Assembly (NCBI GenBank): GCA_024235995.1
Contig: JACKLI010000001.1
Location: forward strand, 930,001-994,000
Length of the DNA stretch: 64,000 nt
From: Burkholderiaceae bacterium
GTDB lineage: Bacteria > Pseudomonadota > Gammaproteobacteria > Burkholderiales > Burkholderiaceae_C
Reading direction: 5' to 3'
Each line of letters begins with the position of its first letter. Positions within the stretch are counted from its first letter, which is position 1. The translations under genes were made by a program, and so were the position numbers. Below are positions 44,589 to 55,767 of the stretch, one piece after another. Under the pieces are notes generated by a model. It had not been told where the DNA came from. It searched no databases and was given only the letters and a program-made list of their open reading frames with translations.

Positions 44589-45476
44589 ATGAAACATGCC
44601 TTTTTGCTGACCGGCGCCGCGCTGGCCTGTGCCCTGAGCATCCCGGCCCAGGCCGCCGACACCCTGGCCAAGGTCGCCGCCGACAACAAGATCACCTTCG
44701 CCTACCGCGACTCGTCCGTGCCCTTCAGCTACCTGGCCGGGGCCGACAAGCCGGTCGGCTTCGGGGTCGAGATCTCCAACGCCGTGCTGGCCGCCGTGCA
44801 GAAGGCGCTGGGCAAGAACGACATCCAGGTCGGCTGGCAGTCGGTCACCTCGGCCAACCGCATTCCGCTGCTGGTCAACGGCACCATCGACCTGGAGTGC
44901 GGCTCCACCACCAACAACAGCGCGCGCGGCAAGGAAGTCAGCTTTGCCACCAACTACTTCTACACCGGCACGCGGCTGATGGTCAAAAAGAGCTCGGGCA
45001 TCCACAACTGGGCCGACCTGAAGGGCAAGAAGGTGGCCATCACCACCGGCACCACCAACATGCAGGTGGTGCGCCGCTACAACGACGAGAAGAGCCTGAA
45101 CCTGGACATCGTCGGCACCAAGGACCACGCCGACGCCGCCATGCTGGTCGAGACCGGCCGCGCCGACGCCTTCGCCATGGACGACATCCTGCTGTTCGGC
45201 CTGAAGGCCAACGCGAAGGACCCGGCGGCGCTGGACGTGGTGGGCGAGTCGCTGCAGGTCGAGCCCTACGCCTGCATGGTGCGCAAGGACGACCCCAAGT
45301 TCAAGGCCCTGGTCGACGGCGTCATCAACGACATGATGAAGTCCGGCGCCTTCACCAAGCTCTACAACAAGTGGTTCATGGAGCCCATCCCCCCGCGCAA
45401 CCAGGCCATCGGGCTGCCGATGAGCAAGGAGCTGGAGGACAACCTGAAGGCGATGAGCGACAAGCCGGCGACCTGA
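44589..45476 (+). CDS. Periplasmic amino-acid-binding protein (GltI-like), solitary
   Basis: Exported family-3 solute-binding protein, 295 aa. Signal peptide ends at AQA-ADTL (about residue 22). Ligand-binding parts include FAYRDSSVPFSYL, FGVEISNAVL, GTIDLECGSTTNNSARGKEV and ETGRADAFAMDDILLFGLKA, which are typical of glutamate/aspartate binders. The Shine-Dalgarno AAAGGA lies before ATG 44589. No permease or ATPase gene follows, so it either serves a transporter elsewhere or acts as a sensor ligand protein. Confidence 0.87.
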   Translation: MKHAFLLTGAALACALSIPAQAADTLAKVAADNKITFAYRDSSVPFSYLAGADKPVGFGVEISNAVLAAVQKALGKNDIQVGWQSVTSANRIPLLVNGTIDLECGSTTNNSARGKEVSFATNYFYTGTRLMVKKSSGIHNWADLKGKKVAITTGTTNMQVVRRYNDEKSLNLDIVGTKDHADAAMLVETGRADAFAMDDILLFGLKANAKDPAALDVVGESLQVEPYACMVRKDDPKFKALVDGVINDMMKSGAFTKLYNKWFMEPIPPRNQAIGLPMSKELEDNLKAMSDKPAT

Positions 45477-45497
45477 CGGGTCGACGCGGGCCGGGCG

Positions 45498-46229
45498 CTA
45501 CGAGATCGCCAGCAGCCGCTGCAGCTGCCCGGCCAGCTCGTGCGCCACCTCGTCCCACGAGGCGACCACGCCCAGGCTGGCCAGGTCCACCGTGCGCAGG
45601 CCGGGGTAGCCGCAGGGGTTGATGCGCTCGAACGGCTGCAGGTCCATCGCCACGTTCAGCGCCAAGCCGTGGTAGCTGCGGTGGCGGCTGACCTTGATGC
45701 CCAGCGCGGCGATCTTGCCCAGGCCGGTGAAGTCGGGCTGCGGCGCGGGCGCGCCCGGCTCGCGCCGCTGCGGGCGCTGGGGCAGCAGGGCGTGGCTGAA
45801 CGGGTCATCCACCCGCACGTAGATGCCGGGCGCGCCGGCCACGCGGTGGCCGGTAACGCCGAAGGCGCGCAGCGTGCGGATCGCCGCCTCCTCCAGCCGG
45901 TACACGTATTCCTTGACGAAGATGCCGTGCCGCTGCAGGTCGATCAGCGGGTAGGCCACCACCTGGCCGGGGCCGTGGTAGGTCACCTGCCCGCCGCGGT
46001 CGGTGGCCACCACCGGGATGTCGCCCGGCGCCAGCACGTGCTCGGGCCGGCCGGCCAGGCCCAGCGTGAACACCGGCGGATGCTCGCAAATCCATAGCTC
46101 TTCGCGCTCGTTTGATGCGGGCTGGTGGGCGAAATCCCTCATGGCCTGGAAGGTGGGGGCGTAGTCCACCCGGCCCAGCAAGCGCGTGTCCATGCCGGTC
46201 GATTGCGGGGGCTGGCGTTGCTCCGTCAC
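45498..46229 (-). CDS. lipB: Lipoyl(octanoyl) transferase LipB
   Basis: Transfers octanoyl from ACP to apo-lipoyl domains, the first step of lipoate synthesis; 243 aa. The catalytic lysine segment is GKIAALGIKVSRHRSYHGLA and the catalytic Cys is in NPCGYPGL. RGGQVTYHGPGQVVAYPL is the signature. A start GTG at 46229 overlaps the ybeD stop (GTGA), implying coupling; ATG 46193 is an alternative. Residues about 35-50 (DFAHQPASNEREELW region) are encoded by sequence resembling dispersed repeat copy I, without a length change relative to E. coli LipB. Confidence 0.93.
   Translation of the reverse strand: MTEQRQPPQSTGMDTRLLGRVDYAPTFQAMRDFAHQPASNEREELWICEHPPVFTLGLAGRPEHVLAPGDIPVVATDRGGQVTYHGPGQVVAYPLIDLQRHGIFVKEYVYRLEEAAIRTLRAFGVTGHRVAGAPGIYVRVDDPFSHALLPQRPQRREPGAPAPQPDFTGLGKIAALGIKVSRHRSYHGLALNVAMDLQPFERINPCGYPGLRTVDLASLGVVASWDEVAHELAGQLQRLLAIS
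46089..46136 (+). repeat. Repeat-like sequence, copy I, inside lipB
   Basis: Plus strand: AAATCCATAGCTCTTCGCGC, then TTTGATGCGGGCTGGTGGGC and GAAATCC. It has the order and spacing of the dispersed repeat, antisense to lipB. Because LipB is not lengthened here, this could be an element that replaced equivalent codons, or convergence. Confidence 0.45.
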
Positions 46230-46516
46230 AGCACCCAGTGCGCCATCGGGTGCGTGCTGAGCGCGCGGTACAGCTCGTCGAGCTGCTCGCGGCTGGTGGC
46301 CAGCACGGTGATGGTCACGCCCAGGTACTTGCCGCCGCCGCTTTCGCGCAGCTCGATGGTGGCGGCGTCGAACGTGGGGTCGAACTGCCGCGCCAGGTGG
46401 GTGATGGCGTGCACGAAGCCGTCGGCGTTTTCGCCCACCACCTTGATGGGAAAGCGCACCGGGTACTCGATCAGCGAGGCGCGGCGCCCGGCGCCGGGGT
46501 TGGGAGATGTGCTCAC
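46226..46516 (-). CDS. ybeD: DUF493 (YbeD)-family protein
   Basis: A 96-aa ferredoxin-fold protein of the YbeD/DUF493 family, found beside lipB in many proteobacteria. It has IEYPVRFPIKVVGENADGFV, then a helix, then YLGVTITVLATSREQLDEL. The start is GTG 46516. Function is not established; association with lipoylation is suggested by conserved position. Its stop overlaps the lipB start (GTGA). Confidence 0.9.
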   Translation of the reverse strand: MSTSPNPGAGRRASLIEYPVRFPIKVVGENADGFVHAITHLARQFDPTFDAATIELRESGGGKYLGVTITVLATSREQLDELYRALSTHPMAHWVL

Positions 46517-46574
46517 TGGACGACCCTCCGCGCTGCGCGCTGCGGGATTCGCGCTTGGGAACGGCCCGGCGCGC

Positions 46575-47483
46575 TCATGCGGCGAACAGCGCGTCCTTGG
46601 CGCGCTGGTAGGCGGCGTACAGCTTTTGCGTCACCGGGCCGGGCTTGCCGCTGCCGACCGGCTGGCCGTCCAGCGTGGTGATGGGCAGCACCTCCTTGGT
46701 GGCCGAGGACAGCATCAGCTCGTCGGCGGCCAGCACCTCGGCCTTGGGAATGCGCCGCAGCTCGAAGCCGATGCCTTCCTGGCGGCACAGCTCCTCGATG
46801 GCGCCGTAGCGGATGCCCTCCAGCACCAGGTTGTCCTTGGGCGGGCCGAACACCCGGCCGTTCTTGACGACCCACACGTTGCTGGAGGCCGCCTCGCTCA
46901 GGAAGCCGTCGCGGAACATCACCGTCTCCAGCGCGCCGGCGTCGAAGCTGATCTGGCGCGCGAACACCGCCCCCAGCAGGCTGATCGACTTGATGTGCGC
47001 CTTCTGCCAGCGAAAGTCGTCGGCGGTCACGCAGGCGACACCCTGGGCGCGCTGCTCGGCCGAGGGCGGCTTCATCGGCAGGCAGGTGGCGAACACCGTG
47101 GGCGTCAGGCCTTCGAGCATCGGGTGGTCGCGCAGCGCCACGCCGCGCGTGACCTGGAAGTAATAGAACCAGTCGGCCACGCTGGCGTGCTCGGGGTGGG
47201 CGGCGATCAGGTCGAGCGCGATCTGCCGCCACTGCTCGCGCGTGTGCGGGTTGGCGATGCGCGTTTCCTTCAGGCTGCGCTCCAGCCGCGCCATATGCTG
47301 CTCGAAGCGGAACGGGCGCGGCGCCTGGCCCGGCCGGCCATAGACGGCGATGCCCTCGTAGATGCCGTCGCCGAAGATGAAGCCGCGATCCAGCGGGCTG
47401 ATGCGCGCCGCGTCCAGCGTGGTCATCTCGCCGTTCAGGTAGCAGGGCAGGGCGGGCAGGTGGTCGGTGCGGTAGGCTGGCAT
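46575..47483 (-). CDS. dat: Class IV aminotransferase, D-amino-acid transaminase type
   Basis: PLP-dependent fold-type IV transaminase, 302 aa, probably D-alanine/D-glutamate aminotransferase. It has RISPLDRGFIFGDGIYEGIA, the PLP Lys in KAHIKSISLLGAV (about residue 165), SEAASSNVWVV and LMLSSATKEVLPIT. ATG 47483 is chosen over an in-frame start 12 codons upstream. It lies upstream of ybeD and lipB on the minus strand, a conserved order in this group. It supplies D-amino acids for cell wall or salvage. Confidence 0.88.
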   Translation of the reverse strand: MPAYRTDHLPALPCYLNGEMTTLDAARISPLDRGFIFGDGIYEGIAVYGRPGQAPRPFRFEQHMARLERSLKETRIANPHTREQWRQIALDLIAAHPEHASVADWFYYFQVTRGVALRDHPMLEGLTPTVFATCLPMKPPSAEQRAQGVACVTADDFRWQKAHIKSISLLGAVFARQISFDAGALETVMFRDGFLSEAASSNVWVVKNGRVFGPPKDNLVLEGIRYGAIEELCRQEGIGFELRRIPKAEVLAADELMLSSATKEVLPITTLDGQPVGSGKPGPVTQKLYAAYQRAKDALFAA

Positions 47484-47556
47484 GGGTCGATCGCGGGTGT
47501 GGCTGTGGGAAGCCCGCATTTTGAACCAGCCCCGCCAGGCATGATCGGCGCGAGTG

Positions 47557-47585
47557 GCTGGAATGCGGGTTATCCATCGTATAAT
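47557..47585 (+). promoter_or_regulatory. Promoter of the ATP synthase operon
   Basis: Perfect -10 TATAAT at 47580-47585; the -35 region 17 bp upstream (GCTGGA) is weak. The predicted start is near 47592, which rules out the in-frame ATG at 47589 as the atpI start and supports 47637. Confidence 0.65.
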
Positions 47586-47636
47586 TCCATGGATTTGCTG
47601 GCGAAGGCCGCGCGTGTAATCGTGGCGTCAGTTGGA

Positions 47637-48188
47637 ATGAGCAACATCAACTCCGGCGCGGCGCGCGATGCAGGGCAGCGGTCTTCGGGCGCGGAATCGG
47701 GCAGGCAGTGGGGCTGGGTGGATGAACCCGATCCGCAGGAGTCCGCCCCGCTGACGGCCGAGCAGGCCCGCCAATGGCGGGCGCGGCATCCGCAGTTGCC
47801 GGTGTGGCGAGCCCTGCTGGCGCAGGCGCTCACCGGCCTGGTGGTGACAGGTTTGGCCTGGCTGCTGACGCGGCGCCCCGAGGTGGCCTGGTCGGCTGCC
47901 TACGGCGCGTTGGCGGGGGTGCTGCCGGCGGCGGTGGCCGCGCGCGGCACGGTGCGCTGGGCGCGGCCGGGGTTTCCGCCGGCGGCGGCCCTGGCAGGCT
48001 TGTTGTTGTGGGAGGGGGTCAAGCTGGCCTTGACCGTGGGGATGCTGATGGCGGCCCCGAGATTTTTGGGGGTGCCCAGCTGGCCAGCGTTGCTGATCGG
48101 CCTGGCACTGACGATCAAGATGTACTGGCTGGGCCTGTTGTGGGCGCGGTCGAAAAAGTCCGAATCCGGACGGGCGCACGAAGAGTAA
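47637..48188 (+). CDS. atpI: ATP synthase subunit I (AtpI)
   Basis: Small membrane protein that helps assemble the c-ring, 183 aa. After a hydrophilic N-terminus of about 70 residues come four hydrophobic segments (VWRALLAQALTGLVVTGLAW, YGALAGVLPAAVAARG, AAALAGLLLWEGVKLALTVG, WPALLIGLALTIKMYWLGLL). ATG 47637 is chosen because the -10 box lies too close to the earlier in-frame ATG at 47589. First gene of the atp operon; atpB follows after 6 bp. Confidence 0.85.
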   Translation: MSNINSGAARDAGQRSSGAESGRQWGWVDEPDPQESAPLTAEQARQWRARHPQLPVWRALLAQALTGLVVTGLAWLLTRRPEVAWSAAYGALAGVLPAAVAARGTVRWARPGFPPAAALAGLLLWEGVKLALTVGMLMAAPRFLGVPSWPALLIGLALTIKMYWLGLLWARSKKSESGRAHEE

Positions 48189-48194
48189 ACACCG

Positions 48195-49094
48195 ATGGCT
48201 GCTGAAAACGCTGTTGAAACCACCGCGGAGCACGGGCTCACCGCGGGCGAATACGTCGTCCACCACCTGCACTTCTGGCAGAACAAGGCGTCCAACGCGG
48301 TGGTCGACTTCTCGGTCTTCCACATCGACACCATCCTCTTCTCGGCGCTGCTGGCCGCGCTGACGTTCTGGCTGCTGTGGGCCGCCGCGCGCAAGGCCAG
48401 CCCGGGCGTGCCGGGGCGCTTCCAGGCCGCCGTCGAGATGCTGGTCGAGTTCGTCGACAACGAGGCCAAGGGCATCGTCCACAACGCCAACAGCCGCAAG
48501 TTCGTGGCGCCGCTGGGCCTGGCCATCTTCGTGTGGGTCACGCTGATGAACACCATGGACCTGCTGCCGGTCGACCTGATCCCCACCCTGTGGGCCAAGC
48601 TGGTGGGCGCCACCGGCGGCGAGCCGGCGCATGCCTACATGCGCGTGCTGCCCACGGCCGACGTGTCGGGCGCCATGGGCCTGTCGGTGGCGGTGCTGCT
48701 GATCTGCCTGTACTACAACGTCAAGATCAAGGGCCTGGGCGGCTGGGCGCATGAGCTGGTGACGGCGCCGTTCGGCACCAGCAAGAACCCGCTGATGGCC
48801 TTCGTGCTGGGCATCGTCAACTTCGCGATGCAGATCATCGAATTCGCCTCCAAGACGCTCTCGCACGGCCTGCGGTTGTTCGGCAACATGTACGCCGGCG
48901 AGCTGATCTTCATGCTGATCGCCCTGATGGGCGGCGCCTTCGCCTTCACCGGCACCGGCATCGGTCTGGCCATCGGCCACGTCATCGCCGGCCTGGCCTG
49001 GGCCATCTTCCACATCCTGATCATCATCCTGCAGGCCTTCATCTTCATGATGCTGGCGCTGGTCTACATCGGCCAGGCGCACGATCATCACTGA
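48195..49094 (+). CDS. atpB: F1Fo ATP synthase subunit a
   Basis: Proton-channel subunit of Fo, 299 aa, five to six membrane helices. The essential Arg is in SHGLRLFGNMYAGELIF. The C-terminal helices VIAGLAWAIFHILIIIL and the N-terminal HFWQNKASNAVVDFSVFHID are typical of proteobacterial subunit a. It starts 6 bp after atpI. A pyrimidine-rich spacer separates it from atpE. Confidence 0.97.
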   Translation: MAAENAVETTAEHGLTAGEYVVHHLHFWQNKASNAVVDFSVFHIDTILFSALLAALTFWLLWAAARKASPGVPGRFQAAVEMLVEFVDNEAKGIVHNANSRKFVAPLGLAIFVWVTLMNTMDLLPVDLIPTLWAKLVGATGGEPAHAYMRVLPTADVSGAMGLSVAVLLICLYYNVKIKGLGGWAHELVTAPFGTSKNPLMAFVLGIVNFAMQIIEFASKTLSHGLRLFGNMYAGELIFMLIALMGGAFAFTGTGIGLAIGHVIAGLAWAIFHILIIILQAFIFMMLALVYIGQAHDHH

Positions 49095-49182
49095 GGCCGC
49101 GGCCGCATCGCCCGCTTTTGTACCGGTTTCGTTTTCCCTTTCCTTTTATCCATCAACCCACCACGTCCCTTTAGGAGTCATC

Positions 49183-49446
49183 ATGGAAGTTATCAGCTTT
49201 GTCGCCCTGGCCGCCGGCCTGATCATTGGCCTGGGTGCCGTCGGCGCCTGTATCGGCATCGGCCTCATGGGCAGCAAGTTCCTCGAGTCGGCCGCCCGCC
49301 AGCCCGAATTGATGGGCGAGCTGCAAACCAAGATGTTCCTGCTGGTCGGCCTGATCGACGCGGCCTTCATCATCGGCGTGGGTATCGCCCTGTGGTTCGC
49401 CACGGCCAACCCGTTCCTGGGTCAACTCGCGCAAATCGCCAAGTAA
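49183..49446 (+). CDS. atpE: F1Fo ATP synthase subunit c
   Basis: Proteolipid rotor subunit, 87 aa, two helices joined by the polar loop ARQPELMGELQ. The proton-carrying carboxylate is the Asp in VGLIDAAFIIGVG. The translation start is preceded by AGGAG and by a long U/C-rich stretch (49119-49151), as expected for the multi-copy subunit that needs high translation. Confidence 0.97.
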   Translation: MEVISFVALAAGLIIGLGAVGACIGIGLMGSKFLESAARQPELMGELQTKMFLLVGLIDAAFIIGVGIALWFATANPFLGQLAQIAK

Positions 49447-49547
49447 GGTTGCGGGTGGGTTGGGATGCGGCGGACGCCCCCGGGGCGCCGCCGCTCTCCC
49501 GCATATGAGTTTGGCGGCCCCGCGCCGCTGCATTCCAAGGAACAACC

Positions 49548-50018
49548 GTGAGCATCACCGGTACCCTAATCATCCAGATCATCGTGTTCCTGCTGCTGGT
49601 GGCGTTCACGATGAAGTTCGTGTGGCCGCCGATCGCCAACGCACTGGACGAGCGCGCTCAGAAGGTCGCTGAAGGCCTGGCTGCCGCGGACAAGGCCAAG
49701 AGCGAGCTGGCCGACGCCAACCAGCGCGTGGAGCAGCAGCTGGCCCAGGCGCGCGCCGAGAACGCCCAGCGCCAGGCCGATGCCGAGCGCCGCGCGCAGG
49801 CCATCATCGAAGAGGCCAAGGCGCGTGCCAACGACGAAGGCGCCAAGATCATTGCCGCCGCCCGCGCCGAGGCGCAGCAGCAGGCGGTGCAGGCGCGCGA
49901 GGCGCTGCGCGACGAGGTGGCCAAGCTGGCCGTGCGTGGCGCCGAGCAGATCCTGCGCAAGGAAGTCAATCCCGCCGTGCATGCCGACCTGCTGAGCCGC
50001 CTGAAAACCGAGCTCTGA
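49548..50018 (+). CDS. atpF: F1Fo ATP synthase subunit b
   Basis: Peripheral-stalk subunit, 156 aa: one N-terminal membrane helix (GTLIIQIIVFLLLVAFTMKF) and a long charged coiled coil rich in Ala/Glu/Arg (QRVEQQLAQARAENAQRQAD). The start is GTG 49548 with AAGGA upstream. It is followed by atpH after 20 bp. Normal length. Confidence 0.97.
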   Translation: MSITGTLIIQIIVFLLLVAFTMKFVWPPIANALDERAQKVAEGLAAADKAKSELADANQRVEQQLAQARAENAQRQADAERRAQAIIEEAKARANDEGAKIIAAARAEAQQQAVQAREALRDEVAKLAVRGAEQILRKEVNPAVHADLLSRLKTEL

Positions 50019-50038
50019 TCGCGCAAGGACACATCCCC

Positions 50039-50569
50039 ATGGCTGAACTTGCCACCATCGCCCGGCCCTACGCCGAAGCGCTGTTCGAGACCTGCCGCGG
50101 CGATGCCGCGGGCACGCAGGGCTGGCTCGACACCCTTGCCGCCGCTTGCGCGACGCCCCAGCTGCTGCAGTTTGCCGCCGACCCGAAGGTGCAGGCCGGC
50201 GAGATCTTCAAGCTGCTGACGTCCGTGCTGCCGCAGGCCCTGCCCGAGCGCGGCGCCAACTTCCTGCGCACGGTGATCGACAACGGTCGCCTGGCGGCGA
50301 TGCCCGAGGTGGCGGCGCAGTTTCGCGCGCTCGCCAACGCCCAGAGCGGGCGCTCGGACGCGCAGATCTACAGCGCGTTCCCGATCGAGAGCGGCGAGCT
50401 GGCGCAACTGAAGACCGTGCTCGAAAAGCGCTTTGGCCGCCAGCTGGAAACCCAGGTGCACATCGCCCCCGAGCTGATCGGCGGCGTGCGCGTGGTCGTG
50501 GGTGACGAGGTGCTGGACACCTCGGTGCGCGCGCGCCTGCAACAAATGAAAGCGGCCCTCACCGCCTGA
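50039..50569 (+). CDS. atpH: F1Fo ATP synthase subunit delta
   Basis: Connects the peripheral stalk to the alpha3beta3 head, 176 aa. The N-terminal helical domain begins ELATIARPYAEALFE, and the C-terminal part has VHIAPELIGGVRVVVGDEVL and DTSVRARLQQMKAAL. Typical length. It precedes atpA by 60 bp. Confidence 0.97.
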   Translation: MAELATIARPYAEALFETCRGDAAGTQGWLDTLAAACATPQLLQFAADPKVQAGEIFKLLTSVLPQALPERGANFLRTVIDNGRLAAMPEVAAQFRALANAQSGRSDAQIYSAFPIESGELAQLKTVLEKRFGRQLETQVHIAPELIGGVRVVVGDEVLDTSVRARLQQMKAALTA

Positions 50570-50629
50570 CGCGCCCGCGCGCCGGCACGAGAGCCCTCGG
50601 CAATCCCCAAGACCTTTAAGGAAAGAGTC

Positions 50630-52189
<1,560 letters not shown>

Positions 52190-52211
52190 TCGTCCATAAG
52201 GAGCATCCGCC

Positions 52212-53090
52212 ATGGCAGTCGGCAAGGAAATTCGCGGCAAGATCAAATCGGTGGAGAACACCAAGAAGATCACCAAGGCGATGGAAATGGTCGCGGCGAG
52301 CAAGATGCGCAAGGCGCAGGATCGCATGCGCGCGGCGCGCCCCTACGCCGAGAAGGTGCGCAACGTCGCCACCCACCTGGGCGAGGCCAACCCCGAGTAC
52401 ACGCACCCCTACATGAAGGCCAACGACGCCAAGCGCGTCGGCTTCATCGTGGTGACGACGGACAAGGGCCTGTGCGGCGGCATGAACACCAACGTGCTGC
52501 GTGGCGTGACCACCAAGCTCAAGGACCTGCAGGCCGCCGGCATGGCCATCGACGCGGTGGCCATCGGCAACAAGGGGCTGGGCTTTCTCACCCGGGTGGG
52601 CGCGCGCGTGGTGGCGCAGACCACCCAGCTGGGCGACACGCCGCACCTGGACAAGCTGATCGGCCCGGTCAAGACCCTGCTGGACGCCTACGCCAAGGGC
52701 GAGCTCAGCGCCGTCTACATCGCCTACACCCGCTTCATCAACACCATGAAGCAGGACTCGGTGATTGAGACGCTGCTGCCCCTGTCGTCCGAGGCCATGC
52801 AGCAGCAGACGCGCGACAGCGGCGCCGGGCACGCCTGGGACTACATCTACGAACCCGATGCGCCCACCGTCATCGACGAGCTGCTCACGCGCTACGTCGA
52901 GGCCCTGGTCTACCAGGCCGTGGCCGAGAACATGGCGTCCGAGCAGTCGGCGCGCATGGTGGCCATGAAGGCCGCCACCGACAACGCGGGCAACGTGATC
53001 AACGAGCTCAAGCTGGTCTACAACAAGACCCGCCAGGCCGCGATCACCAAGGAACTGTCCGAAATCGTCGCCGGTGCCGCCGCAGTCTGA
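52212..53090 (+). CDS. atpG: F1Fo ATP synthase subunit gamma
   Basis: Central rotor shaft, 292 aa. The N-terminal helix GKEIRGKIKSVENTKKITKA and MEMVAASKMRKAQDRM, the KGLCGGMNTNVLR segment, and the C-terminal helix AARMVAM/ATDNAGNVINELKL with YNKTRQAAITKEL are typical. ATG 52212 follows AAGGAG. Normal length for this group. Confidence 0.97.
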   Translation: MAVGKEIRGKIKSVENTKKITKAMEMVAASKMRKAQDRMRAARPYAEKVRNVATHLGEANPEYTHPYMKANDAKRVGFIVVTTDKGLCGGMNTNVLRGVTTKLKDLQAAGMAIDAVAIGNKGLGFLTRVGARVVAQTTQLGDTPHLDKLIGPVKTLLDAYAKGELSAVYIAYTRFINTMKQDSVIETLLPLSSEAMQQQTRDSGAGHAWDYIYEPDAPTVIDELLTRYVEALVYQAVAENMASEQSARMVAMKAATDNAGNVINELKLVYNKTRQAAITKELSEIVAGAAAV

Positions 53091-53134
53091 CGTCGCCACC
53101 CGTTTACACACGAATCAAGTTATTGGAGCAAGAC

Positions 53135-54538
<1,404 letters not shown>

Positions 54539-54552
54539 TTTCGGGGTTCGGC

Positions 54553-54623
54553 GTTCAGCGTTGAGCGTTGAGCGTGGGGCCTGTCATCGGTTGACGCCCA
54601 ACGCCCAACGTCCAACGCCCAAC
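54553..54623. repeat. Heptad tandem/inverted repeat in the atpD-atpC spacer
   Basis: Left arm GTTCAGC-GTTGAGC-GTTGAGC (54553-54573); right arm GACGCCC-AACGCCC-AACGTCC-AACGCCC-AAC (54593-54623). The right arm is roughly the reverse complement of the left, with a mismatch in each heptad, so an imperfect hairpin can form. It may tune atpC expression or be a mobile minisatellite-type element. Confidence 0.6.
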
Positions 54624-54634
54624 CAGGATTGCAT

Positions 54635-55060
54635 ATGGCCAATACCATTCATGTCGATGTCGTCAGCGCCGAGGAGTCCATCTTCTCGGGCGAGGCGACG
54701 TTTGTCGCCCTGCCCGGCGAGGCCGGCGAGCTGGGCGTGTACCCGCGCCACACGCCGCTGATCACGCGCATCAAGCCCGGCTCGGTGCGCATCCAGAAGG
54801 CCGACGGCGGCGAGGAGTTCGTGTTCGTGGCCGGCGGCATCCTGGAGGTGCAGCCCCACGTCGTCACCGTGCTGTCCGACACCGCCATCCGCGGCAAGGA
54901 CCTGGACGACGAGCGCGCCAACGCCGCCAAGAAGGCCGCCGAGGAAGCGCTGCGCAACGCCAAGAGCGAGATCGACGTGGCGCGTGCCACGTCCGAGCTG
55001 GCTATCCTGGCGGCCGAGCTGGCCGCGCTGCGCAAGTACCGCGAGCGGCCCAAGCACTGA
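54635..55060 (+). CDS. atpC: F1Fo ATP synthase subunit epsilon
   Basis: Rotor and inhibitory subunit, 141 aa. The N-terminal beta sandwich contains VVSAEESIFSGEATFVALPG, GELGVYPRHTPLIT and GGILEVQPHVVTVLSDTAIR; the C-terminal two-helix domain is Ala/Glu rich (ANAAKKAAEEAL). ATG 54635 has AGGA upstream. It is the last gene of the operon; a terminator follows. Spacer from atpD is about 96 bp with repeat heptads. Confidence 0.96.
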   Translation: MANTIHVDVVSAEESIFSGEATFVALPGEAGELGVYPRHTPLITRIKPGSVRIQKADGGEEFVFVAGGILEVQPHVVTVLSDTAIRGKDLDDERANAAKKAAEEALRNAKSEIDVARATSELAILAAELAALRKYRERPKH

Positions 55061-55079
55061 TCAGGCCCGCGCATCCGAG

Positions 55080-55105
55080 AACCCACCGGCCGGTGGGTTT
55101 TTTTT
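55080..55105 (+). terminator. Intrinsic terminator of the atp operon
   Basis: Stem ACCCACC / GGTGGGT with loop GGCC, followed by an eight-T run (55098-55105). It separates atpC from the cyclic-nucleotide-binding gene. Confidence 0.88.
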
Positions 55106-55154
55106 GGCCCACGCCCTTGGCGCGGCTGGCGGAGGTCCCCATAATAGGCAGCTT

Positions 55155-55754
55155 ATGTTTGGACGCAAACCCCGTGACGATCGTGGCGTCCAGGAGCACG
55201 CGGCATCCTTGCTGGTGACCGAGGGCGCGCTGGTCGCGCTGAGCCAGGCCGATGCCCTGGCGGTGGTGGCCCGCATGCGCCCGCACCGCACCGCCGCGGG
55301 CACCGTGCTGATGCGCCAGGGCGAGCATGGCGAGGGCGACTGTTCGATGGCCCTGATCCTCAGCGGCGAGGTGACGGTCGAGGGTGTCTCGGCCAGCGAG
55401 GACCTGGTGGTGTCGGTGCTGGGGCCGGGCAGCCTGATCGGCGAGCTGGGCCTGATCGACCAGGCGGCGCGCTCGGCCACCTGCACGGCGGCCAGCGACC
55501 TGGCGCTGGCGGTGCTCACGCGCGAGGCCTTCGAGCAGCTGATGGCCGAGCAGCCCGCCGTGGCCGCGCGCCTGCTGCTGGCCATCACCCAGCGCGTGGC
55601 CGGCCACCTGCGCGAGACCAACCGCAAGCTGCTGGCGCTGACGCGAGTCACCAAGGCGCTCAAGCAGGAGCTGGACGCCGCGCACGCGGTCAATCGGCGC
55701 CTGCTGCAGCGGCTCGACCAGGCGGCGCCGCCCGCCACCGGGCCGGGCGCCTGA
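55155..55754 (+). CDS. Cyclic-nucleotide-binding domain protein without DNA-binding domain
   Basis: A 199-aa protein with one cNMP-binding (Crp-like) beta-barrel (about 30-150). The phosphate-binding cassette reads GSLIGELGLIDQAARSATCT, with the expected Glu and Arg. The remaining C-terminus (about 150-199) is a coiled-coil-like helix (VTKALKQELDAAHAVNRRLL) and has no helix-turn-helix, so this is not a Crp/Fnr activator. A likely role is ligand-controlled interaction with a partner protein. It follows the atp terminator and is monocistronic. Confidence 0.85.
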   Translation: MFGRKPRDDRGVQEHAASLLVTEGALVALSQADALAVVARMRPHRTAAGTVLMRQGEHGEGDCSMALILSGEVTVEGVSASEDLVVSVLGPGSLIGELGLIDQAARSATCTAASDLALAVLTREAFEQLMAEQPAVAARLLLAITQRVAGHLRETNRKLLALTRVTKALKQELDAAHAVNRRLLQRLDQAAPPATGPGA

Positions 55755-55767
55755 GCGCCGGCTTCGC

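Noticed and set aside
47589..47636. Earlier in-frame ATG for atpI
   Set aside because: It lies 3 bp after a perfect TATAAT box, before the predicted transcript start.
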